Part shown: positions 30,940 to 40,429 of the stretch, piece after piece
How positions within the stretch are numbered: the stretch's first letter is position 1
Layout: each line of letters opens with the position of its first letter
Origin: Pararge aegeria
Taxonomy: Eukaryota; Arthropoda; Insecta; Lepidoptera; Nymphalidae
Reading direction: 5' to 3'
Assembly (NCBI RefSeq): GCF_905163445.1
Contig: NC_053180.1
Span: 13,444,701 to 13,508,700, forward strand
Length of the DNA stretch: 64,000 nucleotides
The notes under the pieces: model-generated
Database searches by the model: none
Told to the model about the DNA's origin: nothing
The model's input: the letters and a program-made list of their open reading frames with translations, nothing else
Program-made: the position numbers and the translations under genes

Positions 30940-31885
30940 AGGAGGAGGACAATATAAATAAAATATTATGATCAAATAATGAGATAAAAAATTATTTAAT
31001 TAACCTTCAGCATCGTGTCAAAAGTTGGTAGATTTGATCTGTTATATACACATACGGTTTAACACTAACGGTCTGCAGTGTATAAGGTTAGTGCACTATC
31101 TATTTGAAAATTCATTCAGCATGGTACTTCACACGTCTGCGTCATGGGACGCCACTTTAGTGAAGTGGGCGGCGAGTTTGATAGATTCTGTTTAAAAGTT
31201 CACGAGTAATGCTACTTCGTGGTTCGACAAATCCCTAGAGGAAGGTTCTTTCATTACTATTCTTTTCGTTAGTCTTTTCGAGACTGGTCATGTCACTTAC
31301 ATGACTGGTCACACACACTTTAATTTGCAAATAGTATCATGAGACGGTCCCATCGTCTGTGGTGGAGGTTTAGTTTAGATTCAAGATTTTTGGTTCTGTT
31401 TAATTTTTTTTGATTCTTCTTCTTCAAAATTTAAGTTCTTCTGTCATCCTTTTTCCCTCCCTTTAACTGTGCTTGCTAAAGTAGGTCCCATTTTACATTA
31501 TTGTAAAATTATGTGAAAAAATTTAAATAGCATGCTAATGGATAAAATATAGACATGATTTTTTTTCTTTTTTTAAAAATTATTACCTAATTAAAATTAC
31601 GTTCTTTCTATTTACTTGATAAAATAATAGTTTCCGACTATTTATATTGCCCCCAGGGTAATGTATCCTACGTAGCCTAAATAACACAAAGACAAAATTC
31701 ATATTTGTGAAATAATGTAGGTATTTATTATCGAGAGGAATAAATACATACAACATAAAACATTCTGACAACAAAAATAAAATACCATTGAGTAAAAGTT
31801 TCAAGCATTCGAAAGTAATTCGGTTTTTTTGATAAACCATACGTTTTTAGGTCCATCTTATTGCTTGGCCTTTACATCTTACGAC
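30940..31885. other. No gene recognised
   Basis: AT-rich with a GC-richer bit at 31120-31190. The 85-codon frame at 31583-31840 (-) is AT-driven. Confidence 0.5.
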
Positions 31886-31887
31886 GA

Positions 31888-32042
31888 CTTTAGCCCCTCT
31901 TTTGGGGGACCAAACTTTTCAAAGTTATGGGCGTATTAAGCAAATAAATCTGCATCACGCGTGTAAGGTCTACCAATCCACTGTGCTGGGAGACCTATGC
32001 AATGAAATGAGCCGGTAGTTGGTTGACAATGATGTTGATAAC
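31888..32042 (+). mobile_element. SINE-A body, degraded
   Basis: AACTTTTCAAAGTTATGGGC, GTATTAAGCAAATAAA, CTGCAT, GTCTACCAATCCACTGTGCT, GGGAGACC and GAGCCGGTAGTTGGTTGACA, ATGATGTTGAT keep the SINE-A order from the AACTTTTCTAAGTTATG block to the tail. Confidence 0.6.
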
Positions 32043-32044
32043 TA

Positions 32045-32425
32045 TCATGTGACATTTCGCTTCGTCCCATCGCCAATAAAGGACGGGCAACTCAGCAACG
32101 GAACTGGATGGTTGTATTCCTGTGAGTTAGCATTACAAAAAATGTTATAATAAATGTTATATAATTTATTTGACTAACCTAACAATACAAATATATCATC
32201 ATCATTTCGATTCTACGTTGTTAAGTACATGATTATTTTTTACCAATGAAGTATGAATGTAACATAATTAGTATAGCAGGCATTTTGAGAAATGGAAATT
32301 AATATTTAACTAACATTCGAGCTTCAAAATGCAAGAATCTACATAATCATGACAGTTATAGGTATGTATACCTTGTGCTTGAGTTATTATACGATACAGT
32401 ATTTTTATTTAATCATTTTAAAATA
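32045..32425. other. No feature recognised
   Basis: AT-rich sequence with no frame or repeat accepted. Confidence 0.5.
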
Positions 32426-32430
32426 CGACC

Positions 32431-32481
32431 AATATCATCTAACAACTCCATGTACTCCACATGGAGTTGTTAGATGATATT
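32431..32481. repeat. Perfect 23-bp stem hairpin
   Basis: Arms 32431-32453 and 32459-32481 are perfect complements (core CATCTAACAACTCCATGT) with a 5-nt loop ACTCC. A 75-codon plus-strand frame starts inside the right arm and is not a gene. Confidence 0.95.
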
Positions 32482-32484
32482 CAG

Positions 32485-33000
32485 CGGGACTCTTGCAAGT
32501 TCCAATTCCCAAAGTATACAAATGGGTCAAGTAGACATTATTATCATGTATTTTTTATGGAAACATTTATATTATCGAGCTTCAATTACTTAAGTGAAAT
32601 TAATATTAGATGCTCAATTATTTATCTTTTCGCCGTAATTAAATCAGGGAGAGTTTTTCTACAGATTTCTTACTTTATTATTCCTTAGGAAAGTCCTTAG
32701 ATATTTTATTACGAACTGAGTATCATAATAATATGATCGCATTTTTATTTGTTATTTGTTATCCGGAGAAGTCACAACAAACCAGCCGGGATCAAGTTTG
32801 TAGGTATTTAGGGACTGGCTTTGTAAACATGCTGCCAGAGGGTTTGATATTATGTTATACGTATTTTAAGACACGGGGAACAAGAAAAAAATAAAATCAT
32901 TTTACAAATAGACAAAAACTTGTAAAACCATTTTGATAACGCCAGAAGTGCAACGACATAAACATAAACCAAAAAGTTTAAATAAGATAGATAATACAAT
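32485..33000. other. No feature recognised
   Basis: AT-rich sequence with no repeat of the window's families. Confidence 0.5.
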
Positions 33001-33004
33001 TCTT

Positions 33005-33262
33005 ACTAAGGAAGGAAATTAGAGTATAGACTCACCTTGCTCTTCCAATGCGGGTTGGCGGGCTTTGAATGATTATCATGTTAGTTTTATCAAACAGGAC
33101 CGACGGTCTTAAGTGGTCTCCAAGATACTAAAGAGATTCTCGGGGCAGGTGACAACACCAATATTTTAACTAAGGGTACTGATAATAATTTCTTAGCAGA
33201 ACCCACTACCTAATAATTTTTGTCCGATCTGGGATTCGATTGTTTGCTAACAAGGCAGGTTA
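33005..33262 (-). mobile_element. SINE-D copy
   Basis: TTAGAGTATAGACTCACCTT, CCAATGCGGGTTGGCGGGCT, GACCGACGGTCTTAAGTGGT, TCTCGGGGCAGGTGACAACA, CCGATCTGGGATTCGATTGT (B box region inverse) and TAACAAGGCAGG. Confidence 0.75.
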
Positions 33263-33264
33263 GA

Positions 33265-33560
33265 TGAACAAAGCATATTCCTATATATAGGACCAACTTG
33301 GCAAACTCAGTTCAAAGTCTGAAAAACGAAGTACAATCGAAAAAACATGCACGTCGAGATGTATAACCTCTTACCTTTTGAAAGTCAATTGAAAATAATT
33401 GGCGCAAGCGGCATTTAATGTAATAGAGTTTGCTTTTTGGATTTCCCTTGTGTTTTAACCGCACTATTCAATGTGTTAAAGACTAATAACTCTAACGTCG
33501 GATAATGCCGAGTTGACCGGGCAACCGAACCATTTTTAGCTTTGGGTGTTCATGCCTTAA
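33265..33560. other. No feature recognised
   Basis: Mixed composition with no frame or repeat accepted. Confidence 0.5.
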
Positions 33561-33564
33561 TCTT

Positions 33565-33700
33565 TAGTACCCTTCTAAATACGAAAGTGTGTTTGCTTGT
33601 CCTTTCTTCGCGCCCTAACAAATGAACTTGATTTTTGGCCTTGAGTAACTTGAAACGACGGAGAGTAACAGTCTTTTTGTTTCAGTAAAACTAACCGTTT
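33565..33700 (+). mobile_element. Rep-G-like fragment
   Basis: CTTCTAAATACGAAAGTGTG, TTTGCTTGTCCTTTCTTCGC and GAACTTGATTTTTGGCCTTG follow the style of the AATATTATAA / GTTTGTTTGTTAC repeat end. Short and diverged. Confidence 0.5.
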
Positions 33701-33763
33701 CCAAGGGATTCGTAAACAGCTTATAGTAGAATAAAAATAAAAACTCTGTGTGCTCCAGTGCGC

Positions 33764-33935
33764 TTATCATCATTATCATCATCATATCAACCCATTACGG
33801 GCCAAATACAGGGCACGAGTCTCCTCCCACAATCAGAAGGGTTTAGGCCGTAGTCCATCTCGCATTGCGGATTGGTTTACTCTACGTGCCTTTAGTAATA
33901 TTATGGAGAACTCCCAGGGATGCAGGTATCATGAA
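33764..33935 (-). mobile_element. SINE-A 3' half
   Basis: An (ATC)n tail inverse at 33766-33786, then AACCCATTACGGGCCAAATA, GAGTCTCCTCCCACAATCAG, GTAGTCCATCTCGCATTGCG and ATGGAGAACTCCCAGGGATG. The head is missing. Confidence 0.85.
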
Positions 33936-33980
33936 TCGTTTTGTGTATCGTTTCCTAGGCTAAGTGTATACGGGCATAAG

Positions 33981-34117
33981 GCAGGGTGATTACGTATCTC
34001 GCGACAGGCTTGCGACAGGCGTAAATCTTGCAATCACTGCTGTCAAACGTCACTTCTCCATACAATAAATAAACAAAAGTGAAGTGAAGCCTGTCGCGAG
34101 ATACGTAATCACCCTGC
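33981..34117. mobile_element. GCAGGGTGATTACGTA MITE, copy 2 (perfect ends)
   Basis: 31-bp perfect terminal inverted repeats, 33981-34011 and 34087-34117 (GCAGGGTGATTACGTATCTC, then GCGACAGGCTT). Total length is 137 bp with no coding capacity. The interior has TGCTGTCAAACGTCACTTCT, matching copy 1 (TGCTGTCATACGTCACTTTT). The right end coincides with the left end of the next element. Perfect arms imply a recent insertion. Confidence 0.9.
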
Positions 34118-34468
34118 CGTTTTCACTAAACCTAGGAAAAGCTTAAATAGGAGCCCAATGATTTGTTAAAAAACAAAAGATTCACCAACTCCTAGGTATA
34201 TGATGATTAACGACCTTAGGCGCCATCTAAAGTTAAGGCACATATTCGGCGGTGCCATATATTCGGGATATGTTTTAATAACCTTAAATCTATACAAAAA
34301 ATGAAAAATATAATGATACAAACGCAATATACTACGCCTTGTGGCAAGAATCGTATAAAAATAAGGTTACATGAGTTGTCCAGTAAAAATCGATTGGTGG
34401 AAGGTAAATATATACCTAGGAATCTAAAGGCGTTACTTACTTAGATTGTTCTTCGTTAGTGAAAACGG
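34117..34468. mobile_element. CCGTTTTCACTAA MITE, long copy
   Basis: Left end CCGTTTTCACTAA (34117-34129) and right end TTAGTGAAAACGG (34456-34468) are perfect 13-bp inverted repeats after excluding nothing in the arms. Subterminal CCTAGGAAAAGCTTAAATAG and TATATACCTAGGAATCTAAA are loosely mirrored. A short relative is at 59057. Non-coding. A TAGATGGCGCC motif (minus) is at 34219-34229. Confidence 0.7.
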
Positions 34469-34520
34469 TCATTTGTTTTCAACCTTCTTCTTTAAGTGAC
34501 GTCTTTGGTGCGGAGTTTAA

Positions 34521-34822
34521 GTTTTTTTTAATTCCACTACTAGTTAGCCCTCGACTGCAATCTCACCTGGTAGTAAGTGATGATGCAGTCTGAGATGGTA
34601 GCGGGCTTACCTGTTAGGGAGTATGGTAGTCATACCCCTGATCAGTTTTTACGCGAACTCGCACCGTTACACTTAATCTCTTAGCGGCACGTCTTCGTCG
34701 GAAGCCTCCCACCAGACCACAGAAAATTCAGAAATTATAAATTCCCAAATTGCCCCTGCCGGAATCGAACCCGGGACCTCCAACTTAAATTCACAGCACT
34801 CGCCGTTGCGCCAGGGAGGTCG
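34521..34822 (-). mobile_element. SINE-C copy, full length
   Basis: Plus-strand order: TTAATTCCACTACTAGTTAG, CTGCAATCTCACCTGGTAGT, GATGCAGTCTGAGATGGTAG, CGGCACGTCTTCGTCGGAAG, CTCCCACCAGACCACAGAAA, the B-box inverse CCGGAATCGAACCCGGGACC and the head inverse CGTTGCGCCAGGGAGGTCG. It is the best-preserved copy, about 300 bp, with a clear Pol III B box. Confidence 0.9.
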
Positions 34823-34824
34823 TC

Positions 34825-35262
34825 AAAAAGGTTTTTGGTATTAAGATTATCGAATACTTGTACAGAGTATTAACGATTACGTATTCTTTATTGAGCCGGA
34901 AAACAAGTTTGTCAGATATTCTTGCCTTCATTTATTATACCTTTTCTGATGTAAGATCATTGATCATCCCAAGATATTGGTAGTGCATTAAATGTAGAAA
35001 CCTGCAATATAAAGCTGTTCAATGCAATAAATATTTTTGCACAAGAAATAATATCGAAGTTATTTCTGGGTTGTAACGTAGAAGAAACAAGTTGACAGCT
35101 TTGGTCACAGCTGTTCAAGTCGATTAGAGCAATGAAATAGGCAGTATACATGTGTAGGATACAAATAATAAGCATTTCGTATTATTTGTACGTGTACCAG
35201 ATTGCGCTTGGGCTAGATAACAAACGTTTGGTTATCTTTAAAATAATGTTTTTTTATGATAT
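34825..35262. other. No feature recognised
   Basis: A 72-codon frame at 34957-35175 (-) has no support. Confidence 0.5.
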
Positions 35263-35266
35263 TAAT

Positions 35267-35347
35267 GTTAACTTAAAAATTGTAAAGGAATATAAAAAAT
35301 TACAAGAATAAGATTCTTGTAATTTTTATATTCCTTTACAAGTTAAC
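35267..35347. repeat. Long palindrome at the end of a SINE-C
   Basis: Left arm 35267-35309 and right arm 35313-35347 pair across a 3-nt loop (core GTAAAGGAATATAAAA / TTTTTATATTCCTTTAC and ATTACAAGAAT / ATTCTTGTAAT), with a 7-nt insertion in the left arm. The right arm is the natural 3' end of the following SINE-C (inverse of AACTTGTAGTGGAATAAAAA), so the left arm is an inverted duplicate of that tail. Confidence 0.85.
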
Positions 35348-35641
35348 TTCTGATTGCAATCTTACCTGGTGGTAAGTGATGATGCAGCCTAAGATGATAG
35401 CGGGCTAACCAGTTAGGGCGAATAGCAGTAATATTAAACCCATACTTACCCATACCCTTAACAGATTCTACGGGACATCGTACTGGAGCGGTAAATCGCT
35501 TAGCGGCACATCATGGTCGGAAGGGTGGTAACTAGTCACGGCCGAAGCCTGAGATTATTGTTTTCCAAATTGCCTCGGCCGAGAATCGAATCCGGGACTC
35601 CAGCTTAAAACAACAGCGCTCACCGTTACGCCAGGGAGGTC
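35328..35641 (-). mobile_element. SINE-C copy, full length
   Basis: Starts within the palindrome, then CAATCTTACCTGGTGGTAAG, GATGATAGCGGGCTAACCAG, GGTAAATCGCTTAGCGGCAC, GGGTGGTAACTAGTCACGGC, the B-box inverse CGAGAATCGAATCCGGGACT and the head inverse CGTTACGCCAGGGAGGTCAG. It has the same orientation as the copy at 34.5 kb. Confidence 0.9.
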
Positions 35642-35654
35642 AGCGTTCTAACCA

Positions 35655-35738
35655 AGTGGCAAAAGTGATATTTTAATTGCAAAAATGGCGTGTCGGTGTT
35701 CAAATGCCGAAGATACCCACTAAGCTATCACCGCTGTT
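35655..35738 (-). mobile_element. SINE-A head fragment
   Basis: AAAAGTGATATTTTAATTGC, then GCCGAAGATACCCACTAAGC and TATCACCGCT. The 5' third of SINE-A with an internal deletion. Confidence 0.7.
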
Positions 35739-35739
35739 T

Positions 35740-36480
35740 CGCTTATTAATCAATCTATCCAGCAGTAGATGTCGTTCGGTTGAATGTTTCCCACTACGCT
35801 CGCACCACTTCGCGTCTCTACGGTACACCCACTTTATCACACTCGATTTGAGCTCTGTCATATAAAGTCGCTTTTCCACGTAGGGCTCAACTCTAAGAGA
35901 GAATTAATAGAACTATTAGTTTTGTTTTGTCTTTTTTGAAGGAGGTAGGAAACACCGGTTAAAAGAATGTAGTTAAATCATATAACAATAAAATATATTT
36001 AGCATTTTGATTCGAAATACTTTCGAATATGTTGCATATAATGAAACTACACAAAAAATCTTTATATTCATAAATCAACTTTCTCCTCGCGTCTCCTTAG
36101 GTTTTGCGTCATAAAATTTTCCAGTCAAGATATGGCGGAGAGAAAAATATTTTTTGATTGAGTGATAAAATAAGGAAGGTTATAACCAGACAGGCCGTGA
36201 AGTTTATTGATATACATACAGCCCGGGGCGGATTACGGGATCAGACGACAATTTATTACGTTTTATTACCTTTTATTTGCAAACTTTTTTTAATGTGCAA
36301 TCGTGACTTTGCGCTATAAATTTTTATTCTGAAGTGAATATATTGTGAACCTGCTAGCAGCTGTCCTCATGATTTTATCCGCTTGCAACGTTATAAAATG
36401 ATTAAAAAACTGATCCCTCCAACTCACTTACTAAGGTACTCGATAATAAATACGAGTACAAATTTTATAAATTTAAAATG
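35740..36480. other. No feature recognised
   Basis: The 62-codon frame at 35677-35865 is partly SINE sequence. The rest is AT-rich. Confidence 0.5.
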
Positions 36481-36487
36481 CATATAA

Positions 36488-36558
36488 AATTTTCGGAACC
36501 GACAGAATTTGAACCTGCGACTCTCTGGCAATCACAGCCTCAGCGCCTTATGGACCTT
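36488..36558 (-). mobile_element. tRNA-like SINE head
   Basis: The minus strand reads GGTCCATAAGGCGCTGAGGC, TGTGATTGCCAGAGAGTCGC, AGGTTCAAATTCTGTCGGTT CC, with a B-box-like GGTTCAAATTC. It lacks a complete acceptor stem and anticodon arm, so it is not a functional tRNA gene. It is a different SINE family from A-D. Confidence 0.55.
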
Positions 36559-36654
36559 TGAAAACGTAGATCGAAACTGCAACGTTTCCTACTAGATGAC
36601 GCTACAGTCGCCATAAGACTGATGTAAAAGGCATATACTAATTTCGGCATCGAT

Positions 36655-36690
36655 GGTAGGAGAGCCGTAGCTTAATTGGCAAAATAGACG
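36655..36690 (+). mobile_element. A-box-like SINE head remnant
   Basis: GGAGAGCCGTAGCTTAATTG GCAAAATAGAC resembles a tRNA A-box region (TAGCTTAATTGG). No B box follows at the proper distance. Confidence 0.4.
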
Positions 36691-36879
36691 AAAACACATT
36701 TAGGTATATCAGGCCTTCCAGTTAACATAACGCAAGGCGGCATAATCAAATCGATCGTATTTTCTATAGTCAGAATCATAGCAGAACGCCCAACAATGTA
36801 TTCCGTCGGGTGTTTGTATTGATTACTATAATTTCATTGGTTAAAAACGCGTGGCGTGTCACTAGTTCTTGTTATAAAT

Positions 36880-37115
36880 CTACTCCTCGTTTGCTTGGTC
36901 GTGAGCATGTTCGACTTTAGCTCACGAGGTCCTGTATTCGATTTTGGGATCGGAATTTTCTATCACTAAATTCTTAATACCAGCCTGGAGTTCGTAAATT
37001 CTCCCCCGAGCCTTGGAAGGCACTCTAAACGGTTTCTAATGTGTCTGATCTCTTTCCGGTCGTGTGTCTTATCGGACTATGAGAGTAAGGGAATAAACAG
37101 TGCGCACACACCTTA
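36880..37115 (+). mobile_element. SINE-D copy, diverged
   Basis: TCCTCGTTTGCTTGGTCGTG, TTCGACTTTAGCTCACGAGG, CTGTATTCGATTTTGGGATC (B box), AATTCTTAATACCAGCCTGG, GGAAGGCACTCTAAACGG and ATGTGTCTGATC keep the SINE-D order. The tail is replaced. Confidence 0.6.
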
Positions 37116-37119
37116 CACT

Positions 37120-37800
37120 ATACTATCTATGGCGTAGTTGGAAAATCTCTCTGTAGATTGATCTTAGCCGAAATCGCTTTTTTCATATCTAAGTGTTCGA
37201 TGAATACATATAACATTCCTTTATTTCGGCTTGTCTAAGCTCTCACATCAATTACTGAATGTTGGGTACATTATCATTAAATAAATAACTACCTTAAGAA
37301 AATAAAACTGCAGCTACCAATATATATGTAGCCATAATAATTTAACAGTTTAGGACTTCTAGATAGGTACAGAAATCGTAAAATATTTCATGTTTCCCTA
37401 TCGATGCCCGCAATAAAATAACCTAGCCTCAATAATTTATGTCCTAGAACTCTTTTATTACAGGTTCCCGTTTAATCTGGGAGAAAATGCGGCGTAAAAT
37501 ATTACAATATACATTTTATACGTTTCTTAGAACGCAATAAAGCTGAAAATTGAATTGCTCGCTGTAACCACGGCGTAGCAATGTTTTTGACAAATGCGGC
37601 AAACGTTCCTATTTATACTAGTACAAGTCTTGTCACGTAAAAAGAGCGTGACGAATTTATTGTGAATAACTGCATTTTACCTCTTGCTTCATATATAAAT
37701 AGCTGTCGCCCTCACCTTGGTCCGAGTAAGTATTGTTTATTGTAAGTATTCCCGCGAGAACCATTGTACGTACTAATCAAACAAACACAATATCAGTAAT
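37120..37800. other. No gene; weak promoter-like TATA motif
   Basis: TATAAATAG at 37694-37702 is a consensus TATA box. About 30 bp downstream lies CCGAGTAAGTATTG, which resembles a splice donor. No initiator or open frame supports a gene, so this is only noted. Confidence 0.25.
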
Positions 37801-37804
37801 ATTA

Positions 37805-38122
37805 ATGATCATCATATCAATCCATTACCGGCTCACTACTGGACATGCGTCTCCTCCCACAATGAGAAGGGTTTAAATCATAGTACACCACTTTGCCAGC
37901 CAGTGCAGATTTGTGGACTGCACACGCCTTTAAGAACATTATGGAGAACTCTCAGTCATGCAGATTTCCTCACAATGTTTTCCTTCACCGTTGGAGTAAA
38001 TGCTATTTTAATTGCTTCATATATAACATAACTTCGAAAAGTTAGGGCATACTGGGATTCGAACTCGGCCCCTCGAAAGTTTAGCCAAAGTCCTTACCGC
38101 TAAGCGATCACCTCTTTATCAC
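37805..38122 (-). mobile_element. SINE-A copy, full length
   Basis: ATCATCATATCAATCCATTA, CGGCTCACTACTGGACATGC, CTCCTCCCACAATGAGAAGG, ATGGAGAACTCTCAGTCATG, CACAATGTTTTCCTTCACCG, the B-box inverse TGGGATTCGAACTCGGCCCC and the head inverse TACCGCTAAGCGATCACCTC. Confidence 0.9.
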
Positions 38123-38124
38123 CG

Positions 38125-39785
38125 CAATATTAATGATACGATATCTAATTTGAATTTTTACGTGTAGTAAATAAGCAATATCTAATATAACTCTGGGTAA
38201 ATAATTGCGGAAGTAAGTCTTTCATGTTATTTTTGCATGAAATCTATTTATACATCCACAAGGGAAGTGTTTTGAGTTCCCCAAACAGCCATCAGCCAAA
38301 TATTATATATAATTAACTTATCATAAAAATATATAAAATCTGACCAACCTTTACTACGTTTCTTTAAAATCTTATTTCAACTTGTCGACTTTTATTACTG
38401 TCACAACAGTATAATCTATTTTGTCGTTTTCGAACTCACAATAAAGTACGTTTCTATATTAACAATGAATTCAAAAAAAATGAAATGAAAACACAAGTTA
38501 TACGCTGAAGTTAATATCATTGAGTCAATACTCAAAAAGACACACTATTTTGCGTTGCGCAGTCGGGCAATAAAATAAGAGAATGTTGAATGTTCGTAGG
38601 TATGTAATTAATTACATTTTTGCGAGAAGGAAGGAGAAAGTGAGTAAATTCATTTAATTTAGCGTGTAAATACCAAAATTGGCTATTTGGCTTGAAGAGA
38701 AAATTATTTTCCTCATTCCGCTTTAAAATGTAGGTCCTGTTTCGTTAAAACGATCTCAAAGCGTAAAAGAAAACGCGAGAAATATTGGCCTTTAGCTTGG
38801 ACTTGGAATTGAATCAGTTACTGTTTCGTCCTTACATACTTTATTGGGAACGTTTAAGCTTTTGTTAAGCCCTTTATTCATTAATAAAAATGGTGGTAAA
38901 TATACTAACTGTACTCGCAGCTTTACCCACGTGCATTAATTGCTTCTATGCTACCAGTTGTGATAGGTTTACATTTAAGATTAGATAGGCAGATGAGGGA
39001 GCTTCCTACTATAAGATTAGGTACAATCATGCCATTGATAGCTTTACTGTCAATCTGTCTAAGATCCATTCTGGCCCGATATATCGACAACTATTGACAC
39101 CCACTAATGAAGTCATTATTATTGAAGGCTTTCGACAGGGTGCATCATCAAATACTATAAAAGGTTTGCTTGATTGCAGTCGAAAGTAGCTAAATATAAC
39201 GGCTTATGTAAACTTGTCATATTTGGAGTTGTAAGGCAATACTTTGTCACCATAACTATTTTATTGATATGCTCGAATAATTTTTTTGGAGAGGATACAA
39301 TACTGTCTAGTATAGCTTAACAATTAATACACATAGAAAGAGGTCAGGTTGAGACGAAAAACACCAAATAGGTTAGTTCACCATTTAACCAATATGAAAT
39401 TAATACGAGCTATCTAATGATTATAGGTTTAGTTTGTTACTCTTGGTAATGACATCTCACAGCAAAAACGTACGTAACTTAATAGAGCCTTCAGAATATT
39501 AATAATGGGGGGATGAATAAAAATAAAACATAAGGAAGCGTTTTGCTAGTGCAGCTAGAAAGATAAACATAAAACTGTTTGTATAGTTGTAAACATGTTT
39601 ACTTTGTAAGACCATGTCTGGTTTCACTCGGCTAAGCAAAATATAATAAAATTGTGTAGAAACAGTTTTTACGCATACCACTACCAGTTGTTTCATGAGC
39701 ATGTTTAAGTTAAATATCATATTTATAAAAATATATATAACCGATGTTACGGTATATATACGGTACGTGTATATACGTATATACG
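38125..39785. other. No gene recognised
   Basis: About 1.6 kb of AT-rich sequence with no repeat of the window's families. The 115-codon frame at 39499-39846 (-) is rich in Tyr/Ile/Phe from AT bias and crosses a TATATACGGTACGTG direct repeat (39750-39795), so it is rejected. Confidence 0.55.
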
Positions 39786-39791
39786 GTACGT

Positions 39792-39836
39792 GTTCGTTGG
39801 TAGGGTGGTAACTTGCCACGGTCAAAGCCTCTACCA
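39792..39836 (-). mobile_element. SINE-C internal fragment
   Basis: GTTGGTAGGGTGGTAACTTG, CCACGGTCAAAGCCTC matches the middle of SINE-C (compare GGGTGGTAACTAGTCACGGC at 35.5 kb). Confidence 0.7.
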
Positions 39837-39849
39837 TAAAAATCATATA

Positions 39850-39985
39850 AAGTTGAAGTTGAACCGGCGTTGAACCGGTGTTAGCTGGTGTTAAGTTGAT
39901 GAATAAGCTAGGACCTCAATTAGTCTGTCTCTCTTACAGATTTCCTTATTTAACTTGTGGTCTTTCCCCTCGCCTAATGAATGAC
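39850..39985 (-). repeat. Diverged upstream copy of the 40.1 kb segment
   Basis: AAGTTGAACCGGCGTTGAAC, then TAAGTTGATGAATAAGCTAG, CTCAATTAGTCTGTCTCTCT and TGGTCTTTCCCCTCGCCTAA align in order with 40128-40265 (GAGTTGAACTGGTGCTGAAC, GTCGATAAATGAGTCCTGAT, TTAATTTGTCCATTTCTGTC, CCCTTTCCTTTGCCTT). In this copy the matching minus-strand frame carries stops. Confidence 0.5.
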
Positions 39986-40051
39986 TCAACACCTCGTTGA
40001 TCATGCGCTGATTTGGTAGGAGTGATAGTTGATGTCTGGCTATAGATTGGT

Positions 40052-40291
40052 TCACATGCGTTGTCTACTGCGACCGGCTACAAGTCTATTTAGCAGGTCG
40101 TTGTGGACGTTGACGGTAAATCGAAAGTTTGAGTTGAACTGGTGCTGAACCTGTTTTGGAACGTTATTTGGTCGATAAATGAGTCCTGATAGAATGACCT
40201 TAATTTGTCCATTTCTGTCAAAGGTCATTTTTTCCCTTTCCTTTGCCTTGTAAGTGGCTCTCAGCTTTCGTTTCACACCCTTAGTTAGCAA
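40052..40291 (-). CDS. Unidentified coding-like segment, possible transposon protein piece
   Basis: The minus-strand frame is open from about 40323 to a stop at 40054-40052. No ATG begins it; the listed start at 40291 is TTG, so it is a fragment or an exon. The product is strongly hydrophilic: an acidic VDDDDGNVW stretch, a basic TKGVKRKLRATYKAKEREKM run, then GQIKVILSGLIYRPNNVPKQ, FNSNFRFTVNVHNDLLNRLV and a RSRQRM end. The spacing of charged and hydrophobic residues is protein-like. A diverged, frame-broken copy at 39850-39985 points to a repeated or transposon-derived sequence rather than a host gene. Family not recognised. Confidence 0.3.
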   Translation of the reverse strand: MLTKGVKRKLRATYKAKEREKMTFDRNGQIKVILSGLIYRPNNVPKQVQHQFNSNFRFTVNVHNDLLNRLVAGRSRQRM

Positions 40292-40429
40292 CCATACGTT
40301 ACCATCATCATCATCAACAACATGAACTATTCAAAGTCATTCTTCATGGACTTTTTGAACGGAAAGATATCACGAAGGTTCCCGAACGTTAGCTTACTTA
40401 GTTTGAATCAGCGGTAATTTAGATTCATT

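Noticed and set aside
34521..35641. Two possible tRNA genes (intact-looking B boxes)
   Set aside because: They are heads of SINE-C copies; the cloverleaf acceptor stem is not formed and the SINE body follows.
36488..36558. Possible genuine tRNA gene on the minus strand
   Set aside because: Only the T-arm side is tRNA-like; the paired acceptor ends and anticodon arm are not present.
39499..39846. 115-codon minus-strand frame
   Set aside because: Tyr/Ile/Phe-rich from AT bias and overlapping a TATATACGGTACGTG repeat and a SINE-C fragment.
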